Source: Balaenoptera acutorostrata (taxonomy: Eukaryota > Chordata > Mammalia > Artiodactyla > Balaenopteridae). From it: a DNA stretch of 64,000 nucleotides. The notes beneath the pieces are model-generated. The model was not told where the DNA came from. It was given only the letters and a program-made list of their open reading frames with translations, and made no database searches. Shown here in pieces: positions 23,673 through 35,159 of this stretch (position 1 is the stretch's first letter; each line of letters starts with the position of its first letter). The position numbers and the translations under genes are program-made. The DNA lies in contig NC_080077.1 of the NCBI RefSeq assembly GCF_949987535.1, positions 39,202,561-39,266,560 on the forward strand, read 5' to 3'.

Positions 23673-23751
23673 AAAACTAGTAAGTACATTTAATAAAATT
23701 AGAATGAAAAATAAAATATGTTTATGAAATGATACTTGTCATATTTTGTAA

Positions 23752-24240
23752 TGGTCATCTATTGCTGCATAATAAATTACCGGAAAAGTAAGAGGTTTAA
23801 AAAAATAATAAACATCTATCACTCCACACAGTTTCTGTGGCTTAGGAATTTGGGAATGGCTTAGGTGGGTGGTTCTGGCTTAGGGTATATCTTGATGTTG
23901 CATTGAAGACCTTGGCTGGGGCTGCAGACATCTGAAATTTTTTTCTGGGGTTGCGGATCAATTGGCAAGATGTCTCACTCATTCGGCTTTTAAGTTAATG
24001 CTGGTGTGTCCTCACAACATGGCAACTGGCATTGCCTAGACTGAGTGATTCGAGAAAGAGCAAGGCAGAAGCCACAATGCCCCTTATGACCTACACTTAG
24101 AAATCCCACACTGCCATTTCTGCAAAATCCTTTAGGTCATAACAGGTCAACCCTATTCAGTGTTGGATGAGACTATACAATGGTAGGAATGCCCACAGGC
24201 AAGAATCATTGGGGGCCACTGTGGTGGCTGGTTACCACAT
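23752..24240 (+). mobile_element. MaLR LTR, MLT1J-like
   Basis: The sequence carries the order of words typical of this LTR group: 'attgctgcataataaattacc', 'cacagtttctgtggcttagg', 'ggtggttctggcttaggg', 'ttggctggggctgcagac', 'gtcctcacaacatggcaac', 'gagcaaggcagaagccac' and a terminal 'gggggccactgtggtggctg'. It is old and diverged. No internal retroviral region adjoins it. The subfamily name is from memory. Confidence 0.6.
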
Positions 24241-25154
24241 ATTTTACTCTCAGAAAGTTATATTGCCAAGTTATGTATCTTAAGATAAATACTTAGATCT
24301 AAGGATGTACCATTCAGTACTGTAGCTGACAAAGAGAGATTGTAATTACAACAGGTGCAAAGAGAAAGATGGTGTGTTGGGATGGCTGGCAACCTGAAGC
24401 CATATTTCCGAAGACAAATATTCTCCAATGGATTTGAAATTTTAAAAAGTCTCAAAGCTAAAACTCTCCTGGACATATATATTAATTCTTCAAGTAAGAA
24501 ATTCAAATACTTTTTGCTAATTAAAATTTGAATGATCAACTTCTAGAACCGAAAGAGTATAAATTCAAGGACATTGTATAATTAGAGCATAAAACCTGTA
24601 TTAACCACTGGTTGGATGGGATACATCCACTTGTATTAAAATTCTGATTTCTTTTCTCCATTTATTAAGTTTTAACGTGCCTTTTTAATTTTTTTTTCAC
24701 AGAAAAAAAATCATTTGCTTCATTTAAGAGTTTCAAAATGTAAATGATCCTCTTGTGTTTCTAATGCTATTTTTAATTGATACATTTCAAACATTTACCA
24801 GGGATTAATATTATTACCATGATGAGCCTTTTGTACCACATAATAGTCTTCGAAATATATATTGTTAATGTTTAAAAAACAAGGTTGGTGGTATAAGAAA
24901 GCATACTAGAAATAGTCGCTCTGAAAGCCAGAGAGAGCACCTGTCCTTGGGCTCTGACACTTGAGAAAAGTAGGTGAATGCTTCCAAGATATTAAAAACT
25001 GTTTACAGAGAAATGAAAACCTATTTTCATAAGCAAGTACTATAGTGGATTAAGAAGAATGTTTCTCCTCTGGCCAATCTTCACAATTCCCTATTTTCTT
25101 AATTTGATCTGGTTGATCTGTATACAATCTACTTGTGAAGCACTAATAGCATTG

Positions 25155-25218
25155 GCTTATTTCAAAAGACTTGGGTTCACTCATATGCTTATTTCAGAAG
25201 ACTTGGGTTCACTCATAT
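25155..25218. repeat. 32-bp tandem duplication
   Basis: Two copies of a 32-bp unit beginning gcttatttca and containing gacttgggttcactcatat lie head to tail at 25155-25186 and 25187-25218. They differ at one visible base (cttatttcaaaag versus cttatttcagaag). It is a local duplication, not a known repeat family. Confidence 0.88.
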
Positions 25219-25639
25219 CTCTATAACCTACAAGTTAACATGACTAAGAAATTATATTTTCTTGTCTGTAAAATGACACCTTGGTTCCTGGTCTGCAAAA
25301 TTTGTGACTTTACTTCATCTTTTCAAATAAGACAAATTTTAGGACACAAAAATCAGATACTAGAAAAGCAATTTCACCTACCCTTCATTTCTTACTAAAC
25401 ATAATGTCAAAATACTATTTGAACAATGCTATGGTCTATCTGTCAGAATTTGATGAGAGTAGAGTCACTGTAAGTGATGTAAAATAGGGAATTTATTTTG
25501 TATGGCTTATGCATTCATGGGAGCTGATTAAGCAGTCTAGGTGAGGCTGTTGCAGTTTCTCTGGTACAGGGTCAGAAGTCAGCAGAGTGGAAGATAGTAT
25601 AGAGGAGAAAAAAATATCTTTGTCCTCTCCCTTTCTAAA

Positions 25640-26100
25640 TTCTTGGCTGGGCCCCCTCTAACAAAAGACAAATTAATGAGAGAAAAGCACTCAGATTTAT
25701 TTAATATAAGCTTTGTGGGACATAGGAGCCTTCCTTCATAAGGAAATGAAGCCCTTAAGAGGCAGTTAAACCTGAGCATTTTTATGCTAGGTTTGGTGAT
25801 AAGTGAAAAGTGGTGAAAAAATGTGACACGACAAAAAAGGGTCTGAGCTAAGTGTAGCAGATTGGGGGACGCAGTAAGGCCTGTTCATTCAGATTCCTCT
25901 GTGCATTTGAGGATAAGGACATTCCTTTCCTCTGGGTGTAGGGAGGGCCTCTCTCACAAGAGGGTTTTATGACCTGCTTTAGGGGAAGGTCAGAAAGTTC
26001 TTCTTGCACATGCTATTCTTCCATTCCTTCAGCTGAAAATATTCAGTATGCTAAGGTGCCACATTTTGGGGTAGCGTGTCCTGAACCCCATCACTGAAAA
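25640..26100. mobile_element. Possible old LTR-type repeat
   Basis: The order of 'acaaattaatgagagaaaagc', a GGACATAGGAGCC-like segment, 'gggtctgagctaag' and a terminal 'gccacattttggggtag' followed by 'ctgaacccc' resembles the block at 54225-54690 (which has 'acaggagaaaaataaac', 'gggagcccc', 'gacatattttgaggtag', 'ctgctcccc'). I infer both are diverged members of one LTR-like family. I cannot name it. Confidence 0.35.
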
Positions 26101-26218
26101 AGGCAGATGGAAATAGAATAGGGGAGACAAAGGACAACCTGGAACCCTCATTTGACTCTCACCACCTCAAATTACGATGATGTGGGTGAGCTGCAATATA
26201 AGCTGGTGCCTTCCACCT

Positions 26219-26254
26219 GCTGAAGGAGATGCTGAAGGAGATGCTGAAGGAGGA
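26219..26254. repeat. 12-bp minisatellite, three units
   Basis: Three tandem units of gctgaaggagat, the last ending in gga rather than gat. Coding potential is not implied; no flanking splice sites or open frame support an exon. Confidence 0.85.
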
Positions 26255-27558
26255 GGGCCAGTCAGTGGGAACTGGAAGAGATGCAGACTGCTGCTGTCAC
26301 ACATCAAGACCAGCCAGCATACCTGCCATAATGGGCATGAGAGGTGACAGCGCCTGCCCTATACCAACCTTCAGAGAATAAACAATGGCTATTACTTCTA
26401 TTTTGCCTTCCAAAGCTTGTGCAGATTTCTCTTGTACCCAACTGTTACCTGGAACATTCATGTAAGGGAATTCTGGGAAATGTAGTTCAAGTTTAGTGAC
26501 TTGACAGCACACAAAACCACCCCATAGGATGACTATATAATTTATCATCCAAAACGGGACACTTGTGAGAGTGAAATGGAAAGCTATGAATATTTACCTC
26601 AGGACAATAGGCACAAACCAAGGTGTCTGATCACCCGGATATTATGTCTTCCGAAACCCCAAGTTGGGGTGGAGGGGCAGAGTAATGTTCATTCCTTAAT
26701 AACTGAGCCTAGGGGGTCACAAAGGCAGCTAGAGGCCTCACCCCCAAGCTTCTGTAGACTCAGCCAGGAAGTCCTTCCAGAAAACGGTGGAGTGCCATGA
26801 TAATTTAATGATTCTTTCAGGGTCAGAATTCGTGGTCTTTTGTTGACATTCCTTACAGACTTCTTTGCCTTATTTACAAAGAGACAACTTTCTCTCTAGA
26901 CAATAAATGCGAACCAGTAGGGTTTCTAAAGAAATGACTACAAACTTAGTTATTAGTGCATGTTAATGATTCTCCTCTAGGTCAGAATGTACGGGAATAA
27001 ATTGTAGTAATTCGTGGCTTTTCTTACCTAAAAACAAGGGTCATCATTTAATAGCATCTTCATCCATAAGCAGGGAAAATCATTATATGGCTGTACCAGG
27101 GGGTCTCAAAGCACGTATAGTAATTCTCGCAGGCATTCCCCAAAATATACTTATTTCAAAACAATTCTGAAAGAGTTAGATAAGATAATCTATGTAAAAC
27201 ATACCCGCCTGGCACATAGGAGGCACTCATTAACTTCAACTTGAATTTGCGTCGTATTACCAGGAAGTAAGCTCAGTAATCTGAGAAGAGCGCCAGCAAG
27301 AATATGATGGTAGGAAGCATCAATTTCTTACGAAAGTCTTGCAGACGTCTCCTGATGTGCCTTTGCAATAGACTTTCTAATGAGGTGTGCCATCTCTCTA
27401 CTGCTCTTAAAAATTAATTTCCCTGATATTTTTTCCCCCCTGGCACTTAGCCCAGCAAAACAGGTGCGCTGTTTGTCAGGCTATGAGTTTAGAGGAGCAA
27501 AATGATTCAGGGAAGACCCAAAGTCAATCACAATGTTTAAATTTAACATTTAACAGTT

Positions 27559-27609
27559 ATGTATATATGTATATGTGTCTGTGTGTCTGTGTGTGTGTGT
27601 ATATATATA
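27559..27609. repeat. TG/TA microsatellite
   Basis: An imperfect (TATG)n, (TG)n and (TA)n tract, ending in gtgtgtgtgtatatatatag. Such tracts are often length-polymorphic. Confidence 0.8.
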
Positions 27610-28184
27610 GAAATGCCTGTGTGACTGCATATGTACGAATATGTTATTACATTTTAAGAGACTTGGAAAACTGGGACACTAAACGCAACATTTTAGACTT
27701 TATCAGTTCTCATGTGTACTGAGTTTTCAAGAATAGCTGCCATTTTTGTGCTTCTTATTCTGATTCAAGTCTTATCTCAAATCCCACATTTTCTGTTCAA
27801 TGACCCAGGCCTGTTTGGTCTTCTTGGTCACTACATCTATAAGGATGCATTTCATTACCTAATTCCAATCTGCTTATAAACACCTCAAGGAAACAGAAGT
27901 TTTTATAGTCCAATGGTTCCCAGATCCTAATCAGAGTTTGTTGATTCTTCATGAAATGAAGAAAAAGATAAAGAAAAATATATCCACTTTAAAGATGTGT
28001 CCTTAATTCTATTGTTCCTACGTTTTTGGTCTTAAAATTCTCTTTTGAAATGATGATAATGACAGATATTGTTCCTGTTACAGTTTTTAAATGACATTTT
28101 CTTACAAAATAGAAAGTTGGCAATTCGATGTTGGGCTCCAGGTTTTTGCTGGTGGCAGATTTCAAGGTCAAGAAATCCAAGTTT

Positions 28185-28532
28185 GGGCTTCCCTGGTGGC
28201 GCAGTGGTTGAGAATCTGCCTGCTAATGCAGGGGACACGGGTTCGAGCCCTGGTCTGGGAGGATCCCACATGCCGCGGAGCAGCTGGGCCCGTGAGCCAC
28301 AACTACTGAGCCTGCGCGTCTGGAGCCTGTGCCCCGCAACGGGAGGGGCTGCGATAGTGAAAGGCCCGCGCACCGCGATGAAGAGCGGTCCCTGCACCGC
28401 GATGAAGAGTGGCCCCCACTTGCCGTAACTAGAGAAAGCCCTCGCACGAACCGAAGACCCAACACAGCCAAAAATAAATAAATAAAGTAGCTATAAAAAC
28501 GTTGTCACCCCTTTAAAAAAAAAAAAAAAAAA
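28185..28532 (+). mobile_element. CHR-type SINE with internal insertion and second A-tract
   Basis: A sense SINE from 'gggcttccctggtggcgcag', flanked by aagaaatccaagttt at 28170-28184 and 28533-28547, a perfect 15-bp TSD. Near 28374-28411 the segment caccgcgatgaagag occurs twice, giving a longer body than its neighbours. The (AATA)n tail is followed by 28 unique bases (to ...gtcacccctttt-like 'caccccttt') and then a run of about 20 A. It forms an inverted pair with the SINE at 28658. Confidence 0.93.
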
Positions 28533-28657
28533 AAGAAATCCAAGTTTGATACCAATGCTCTATACCGCTCATTTGAACCTTAGCAAATGAGACTTTATAT
28601 TTATAGATGTATCTAGATGGATACAATTATAAATCATACCATAATACCCCACTTTTT

Positions 28658-28963
28658 TTTTAAAAATTTTTATTTATTATTTATTTATTATGTTTATTTT
28701 TGGCTGTGTTGGGTCTTCGTTTCTGTGTGAGGGCTTTCTCCAGTTGCGGCGAGTGGGGGCCACTCTTCATCGCGGTGCGCGGGCCTGTCACTATCGCGGC
28801 CTCTCTTGTTGCGGAGCAGAGGCTCCAGACGCTCAGGCTCAGTAGTTGTGGCTCACGGGCCCAGTTGCTCCGCGGCATGTGGGATCTTCCCAGACCAGGG
28901 CTCCAACCCGTGTCCCCTGCATTGGCAGGCAGATTCTCAACCACTGCGCCACCAGGGAAGCCC
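28658..28963 (-). mobile_element. CHR-type SINE
   Basis: A reversed SINE with T-rich tail at the left and head 'ctgcgccaccagggaagcc' at the right. The target aataccccacttttt is duplicated perfectly at 28643-28657 and 28964-28978. It lies 126 bp downstream of the oppositely oriented SINE at 28185-28532. Confidence 0.94.
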
Positions 28964-29009
28964 AATACCCCACTTTTTGATGGTCCAGCTATTAAACATC
29001 TTTTAGTGC

Positions 29010-29325
29010 TGTGCTTGGATTCACTTCCTTAGAGAAACCTTTCCTGAACTTTCACTATAAATCAAGTCACTCTATCCTAATTCCCCATTATATCATTTAC
29101 TCTTTACTCACAGCACTTATTACAAGTTACATACATTTGATTGTGTGTGGTTACTTATTTAATATCTTTCTTCTCTACTGATCTGTTAGGTTTGCAAGGA
29201 AAATGACTGTCTATTTTATTTGCTTGATTTTTCTAGTGCTTAGAAGTGTTTAGCACTGTGAGCTCAATAAACATTTGAATGAATGTTGAGATGAAAGAAT
29301 GAATAAATAAGTAAATAAATAAAGG
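29010..29325 (+). mobile_element. L2 LINE 3' end fragment
   Basis: L2 3' UTR words on the + strand: 'agagaaacctttcctgaac', 'tgtctattttatttgcttg', 'gtgctcaataaac'-like 'gagctcaataaacatttgaa' and a terminal (GAAT)n/(AAT)n-rich end. Directly follows the SINE at 28658. Confidence 0.6.
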
Positions 29326-29422
29326 AAAAGGTGGTAGTGTTTTTTACACTCTGAATGCTAAGTAATAAGCAGTCATTCTTTATAGTTTATGATGATTTTG
29401 ATAGTGTTAAGATTCCCTTTTT

Positions 29423-29745
29423 TTTTTTTTTTGAAGAAAGAACTCTCCCATTCTTTTTTTTTTTTTTAATTATTTATTTTTGGCTGTGTTGGGTCTTCGT
29501 TTTCTGTGCGAGGGCTTTCTCCAGTTGCGGCAAGCGGGGGCCACTCTTCATCGCGGTGCGCGGGCCTCTCACTATCGCGGCCTCTCTTGTTGTGGAGCAC
29601 AGGCTCCAGACGCGCAGGCTCAGTAGTTGTGGCTCACGGGCCTAGCTGCTCCGTGGCATGTGGGATCTTCCCAGACCAGGGCTCGAACCCATGTCCCCTA
29701 TATTAGCAGGCAGATTCTCAACCACTGCGCCACCAGGGAAGCCCC
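29423..29745 (-). mobile_element. CHR-type SINE with second A-tract
   Basis: A reversed SINE. At the left the reversed tail shows two T-runs separated by 'gaagaaagaactctcccattc', so in SINE sense the element has an A-tract, 21 unique bases and a second A-tract. Flanks aagattcccttttt (29409-29422) and aagattcacttttt (29746-29759) are a TSD with one mismatch. Confidence 0.9.
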
Positions 29746-29989
29746 AAGATTCACTTTTTAAACCTCTATTTCTCTGATTGAACCTTAAGCATCTCAAAGG
29801 TAAGGATTGTCTCATTTATCTTAATATTCCTGTTAACCTGCTTATTGCCTGGCACACATTGTTTAGTAAAATTTGTATGAGCTTAACAGGAGTTATTTGC
29901 TAAGCATATATAGCAAGCAAACAAGCAAAACTACACAACAGTAATAATAAAAGAACACATGGACTTCAAGACCCAAGTGAAGTAGTTGA

Positions 29990-30225
29990 ATGCAGGCTCT
30001 GGGGGCTAAAGCACTGGGTTGAAGTCCTGACTCCAATTAGTAGCTGTGTAACCTTGGGAACATGACTTCCCTGTGCCTCAGTTTCATTCTCTGTAGGCAA
30101 TAATAGTATCTGCTTCATATGCTTCTGTGAGCATTGAATGAGTTAATATATACAAAACATTTGGAATTTTGAATGGCACATAGTAATTGTTAGATAAATT
30201 GTAGTTAGTATTATTTTAATTTATT
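29990..30225 (+). mobile_element. MIR SINE
   Basis: MIR on the + strand: 'gaatgcaggctctgggggc', the tRNA-related 'gctgtgtaaccttgggaac', the core 'gtgcctcagtttcattctc' and the 3' part 'ttggaattttgaatggcaca' with 'tagtaattgttag'. Diverged, as expected for MIR. Confidence 0.8.
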
Positions 30226-30519
30226 CTTCATGACTTTAAGCTTATTCAATGTTTCAGAAAGATGAATAGGCATATTTCAAAAAGATGAATTGACTACATG
30301 ATTTCCAGTTTTAAATATCATTTGAATATACATAGATTCTACCAATTACACAATAGTAATCCAATGATTAAAGTATTCAATTTTATTTTCACATTGAGGG
30401 AATGTTCTAGCCATTCTGAAATGGTTTATTATTTTTATATGATATAGTAAGAACATAATTCATGGCTCTACATGCTCCACTTTAATGTGGTTAAAAAAAC
30501 TTTAAAATTATTTCTTTGG

Positions 30520-30831
30520 GGACTTCCCTGGTGGCACAGTGGTTAAGATTCCGCCTGCCAATGCAGGGCACAAGGGTTCGATCCCTGGTCCAGGAAGATC
30601 CCCCATGCCGCGGAGCAACTAAGCCTGTGCGCCACAACTGCTGAGCCCGCGTGCCACAACTACTGAAGCCTGCACCTGGAGCCCATGCTGTGCAACAAGA
30701 GAAACCACTGCAATGAGAAGCCCTCGCACCATAATGAAGATTAGCCCCTGCTCTCCGCAACTAGAGAAAGCGCGCGCGCAGCAACGAAGACCCACCCAAC
30801 ACAGCCAAAAATAAATAAATTTATTTTTTTT
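30520..30831 (+). mobile_element. CHR-type SINE, older subfamily
   Basis: A sense SINE starting 'ggacttccctggtggcacag' with 'gggttcgatccctgg' as the B-box region. It has the extra repeat 'gcccgcgtgccacaactac' found in the copies at 34420 and 50215 but not in the other SINEs here, so these three form an older subfamily. Imperfect flanks aaaattatttctttgg (30504-30519) and aatttatttttttgg (30832-30846) are a likely TSD. Confidence 0.85.
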
Positions 30832-32496
30832 AATTTATTTTTTTGGCTAACACTGAGCAATAGAATAGCTAAAGAGAATATATAATATAGTCAAGAGTTT
30901 CCAAAACCAAACCTTGGCTTGATGAAATACATGTTTATTCAATATGTAGTCAGGATATGCTAACTGCTGTATAAATCCCAAATCTAATATCTTTCTTTTT
31001 CACTGGTCTGCTAAATTTATAACATAATGATCCAAGTAAGTCATCTAACTGGAGTACTATGATGTTTTGACTGTTCTTGTGCTACCAGGAAATTAATTCT
31101 ATTAGCTTGGAAACAAATCTATAGGAATCTATAAATCTACAGAAAACTTGCTTTCTCATTCCTTGTTAATACATGTAACATTAGGATTGTATTTATACTT
31201 AAGATATACATCTTTAAGAGGAGGAAGGAAAGTTAATTGTTCAATTAATATAATAACATCCATACCATGATTATTAATAAAATTATAGTAAGACTCTTCA
31301 ATTTTTATATAGATGCTTGACATGAATAAAAGAAGCCAAAAGTTGTTTGTGATTTTTGTTTCAGAATGTAAAATGCCCTTTATTTGACATGGGTCTAGCT
31401 CCAGCTAGCTGGAAATATTCAAGGCTTAAACACCTGCAACACAATTTTGCCAGCAAAAAATTGGTTGATTGGGGTCGTGTTGAGAAAGAGAGGTGAAATG
31501 TACATTTATTTGCATTAATGCTTCTTATTGCCTCAAAAACTAGCAGTTGAGGAACAGCAAAGGACAACTTAGAAACATATTTTGAAACTGTTAAATATTG
31601 AAATAATCACACAATTAAAACTAAAGATGCTTGTGTTTAATTTCATTAGGGTTCCACACAAGTGCACATTTCTAAAATACTGAAGTTAGTTAATAGTAAA
31701 GATGAGTATGGGAAAATTTCAATTGAGAAAATGTTAAAAGTCAGAAGGAAAATGCTCATGCCTCAGATGTTGAATGGCAAGGATTGGAGCTACACTATGA
31801 CTATTCAAATGTAGATTAGAAAAGTGACAGTCATTTCCTTGTGCAGTCAATAAAACAATTAGCTCACCAAAACTGCTTTTAAATCAGGATCCTAGTTTTC
31901 TTTTGCTTTAAATTCATCTAAATATCTAACATCTGCAAGTATTTTATTTTTTTCAAAATTGTAATTCAAATGGGTTTTATCTTTTAGAATCTGATGCATT
32001 TCAAGAGCTTTGTGTTCACCCTTCATTTTATTTTATTTTTTGCATGATTCTCACTAATGGATGGAGAAGCATGATCATTGCAATCTAATATGGGCAGTAT
32101 CCAGAGATCAGAGGTAGGAGAGAGAGGGGAAGAAGATGATAAGAGAGATGGAGAGAGAAAGGGAGAGAAAGAGAAAATGACAATGTTTTGGGCATCTATG
32201 TTTATCTGGGATGTTAAAAGATAAACGGAGGCATATTCAAAAGTTTAAGAATATAAGCAAAAATTGATTTGTATCGGGCAGCACCAAACCTAAAATGGTT
32301 AGGAGCACTCTGCTGACAGGAGTTCAGGAAAAACTTTTACAGAGGAGAGGCGGAAGCAAAGCAAGGAAATCATGTGATTGGCTACAGCTTAAGTGTTTGC
32401 CTTATTTGGGAAAGGCTAGCTGGCTCTTTGTGACTTGTTGTCCATAGGTTTGATTTCTTAACCTTGAGGAGCTTAAAGGCTTAGGTGTTTTGTTTT

Positions 32497-32794
32497 GTTT
32501 TTTTAATTAATTAATTTATTTATTTTATTTTTGGCTGTGTTGGGTCTTCGTTTCTGTGCGAGGGCTTTCTCTAATTGTGGCAAGTGGAGGCCACTCTTCA
32601 TCGCGGTGCGCGGGCCTCTCACCGTCGTGGCCTCTCTCGTTGCGGAGCACAGGCTCCAGGCGCGCAGGCTCAGTAGTTGTGGCTCACGGGCCTAGTTGCT
32701 CTGTGGCATGTGGGATCTTCCCAGACCAGGGCTCGAACCCGTGTCCCCTGCATTAGCAGGCAGATTCTCAACCACTGCGCCACGAGGGAAGCCC
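32497..32794 (-). mobile_element. CHR-type SINE
   Basis: A reversed SINE: (TTAA)n/(TTTA)n tail at the left, head 'ctgcgccacgagggaagcc' at the right. The flanks aaggcttaggtgttttg (from 32476) and aaggcttaggttttg (from 32795) are a duplication with one base difference. Confidence 0.9.
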
Positions 32795-33824
32795 AAGGCT
32801 TAGGTTTTGTTTGCTGTCAAAGGCTGCTAAGGTATTAGAGTCACCTCAGTCTAATGGCCTCCTTGTTTAGTTAATTTAACAGAGAAGTACAAGTTATTGC
32901 TTCAGGAAGATCTTGTTTTATAAAAGGGCTTATCACTGTTAAAGAAATATGTGTGTCTGGATGTGTATGAGAGGAAAGGGCCTCGTGAAGGTATGCTTTC
33001 AATGTGACTCCTTCCTGTATCTTCACAATCTCCCCTCTATTCCCTCCTTCCTTTCTACATGTTTATGTGTTTTCTAACTTGGAAAAACCAGCAAATTTCC
33101 CTCACCTCCCTATATCTCTATTTAGCTACAAACCTTTTTGTTTCTATCCCTCTAGCCAAGCCCCTCTAAGAGACAATCTGACACTATTCTATCACTCTGC
33201 TGAAGTGTCTCAAATACACACTTGACTTCTTAATGAAAAAACTTGAACAAATGAACAAAAGAACAAATTGCATACTTAACATCTTCGTCTTGGTTAAACT
33301 TTTCAGCACTAGAACTGTTGACTGGCACTTGCTTATTAAAATCCTGTCCTCTTATGACTTTTATAACTCTTCTTTGACACCATGAGCTTCTTGCCCCTGT
33401 TAGACAATATCACCTTGTTCCATTGCTTTAGCTGCGATGACTTTGTGTTGCCCATACAAGTGATGAGTAAGCTGCCATCATATTTAGCCTGCTTATCTTT
33501 AATATATGCCCCTCAATCTAATAACAGGATCAACCCTTCTCTAAAATGGCCAGATAGTTAGATTTAGAGGCTAAAAACAGTGACACAGTTCGAAACAGTT
33601 AAAGCATGCAAGGTAAGTTTTAGGAAAATGCATTTTTCCCACCATGGGAGTCAGTAAGCTATTTTATTTTGAAAAAAAATCAGCTCATCAGCATTTTTAT
33701 TTTCCCCTTAATTGACCTACTCGCCTAGAAGTTTGCTTATAACTGACTTTCACACATAATGACTTCCCAGTCCACATCTTTAACCCTAATGTCTCTCCAT
33801 TTTCCTAACTGCGTTAAGACATTC

Positions 33825-34285
33825 AGTTGGAACATCAAACTCAAAATTCCTAACTGAGCTGGTTATATTGGGTTGGCCAAAAAGTTCGTTCGAGTTTTTC
33901 CACTTGTATGAAAACCCAAACGAACTTTTTGGCCAACCCAATATTTCTTTCCAGGTCGGCCTCCTAGATTACCAATCCAATTTCCAGTTTCTTAAGTCAG
34001 AAAAGTAGGACTCCTCACATACTTTCCTCTTTCCCCACTACCCATGAACGTTCAGTGATCAAAAAGAACTCATTCTACTTTCCAAACATCTGTTGATTCT
34101 GTTCTATACTCTGTACCTTGTCTCTAGAACTCTTGCCTTGGTTTCCCCAAAATTGTTAACACTAGCCATATATTTTCTCTTTGCCTCTAATCTTGCCTCT
34201 GCCTCCTTTCTCATTCTGTGGCCAGATTACTGTAAATGGCAAATCTCATTTTATTATTCCCCTATTTAAAATTTTAGATGTCTTC
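33825..34285 (+). mobile_element. L2 LINE fragment, interrupted by a mariner MITE
   Basis: L2 sequence on the + strand: 'ggaacatcaaactcaaaattc' before the MITE, then 'gtcagaaaagtaggactcc', 'catctgttgattctgttc' and 'tctcattctgtggccagatt', in L2 ORF order. The mariner element at 33868-33941 lies within it, so the L2 is the older. Confidence 0.6.
33868..33941. mobile_element. Mariner-derived palindromic MITE (74 bp)
   Basis: Two 31-base terminal inverted repeats, starting ttgggttggccaaaaagttc and ending gaactttttggccaaccc(aa), surround a loop of about 12 bases (tccacttgtatg). The arms pair with two mismatches. TA dinucleotides flank it at 33866-33867 and 33942-33943, the target duplication of Tc1/mariner transposons. 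The sequence matches the small mariner-type MITE common in cetartiodactyl genomes. There is no transposase. Confidence 0.9.
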
Positions 34286-34419
34286 CTTTAAATATAAATA
34301 TGTATATGAAATAAATATATGAAATAATGAAAGTATAAGCCAAAATTAACAAAATTAGGTAGCTGTCAAAAGAAGAGGACAGTATAGCAAGGGATTAGGA
34401 TGGCAACAAAACTTTTCTT

Positions 34420-34779
34420 TCTTTTTTTAAATTTTATATTGCCCTTTTTTTTCATATATTTATTTTATTTATTTATTTTTGGCTGCGTTGGGACTTCGTT
34501 GCTGCACGTGGGCTTTCTCTAGTTGCGGCGAGCGGGGGCTACTCTTCATTGCCGTGCGCGAGCTTCTCGTTGCAGTGGCTTCTCTTGTTGCAGAGCACAG
34601 GCTCTAGGTGTGTGGGCTTCAGGAGTTGTGGCTCGCCGGCTCTGGAGTGCAGGCTCAGTAGTTGTGGCGCACGGGCTTAGCTGCTCCGCAGCATGTGGGA
34701 TCTTCCTGGACTAGGGCTCGAACCCGTGTCTCCTGCATTGGCAGGCGGATTCTTAACCACAGCGCCACCAGGGAAACCC
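34420..34779 (-). mobile_element. CHR-type SINE, older subfamily
   Basis: A reversed SINE with the longer body ('gtgtgggcttcaggagttgtg' region near 34610) shared with the copies at 30520 and 50215. In SINE sense the tail has an AATA-rich tract, then 'gggcaatataaaattt', then a second A-rich tract. The flanks aaaacttttctt at 34408-34419 and 34780-34791 are a perfect duplication. Confidence 0.9.
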
Positions 34780-35159
34780 AAAACTTTTCTTAATATGTGC
34801 TCTTAAATGGTTTTGACTTAGGGAACTTGTAAATGTCATTTTATAATTTTAAAAATTTTAAATAATCACTAAAATTTGAAAACGCACTGAAGCAAATGAA
34901 GCTAAATCTATATCACGTTATTTGCATAACCAGAGAAAATAATTACTTTAAATAACTTTAAAACATACAATTCTGAGTCTCTGTCCTTAGTATGATATAG
35001 TTCAAGGAGGAAAAGGCATGAAAAGAGAGCTAAAACTGCATTCACTGCTTTTATTGTTATTAGTAGTATTGCTGTCATTTTATTCAAAATTGTTATTGGT
35101 ATACTGTAGAAAAAAATGAAGTAATTAATTAAGTTGATATCATTAAGAAATCAGATTTT

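Noticed and set aside
26219..26254. A CRISPR-like or coding repeat
   Set aside because: Only three 12-bp units without spacers, in a mammalian intron. It is a small minisatellite.
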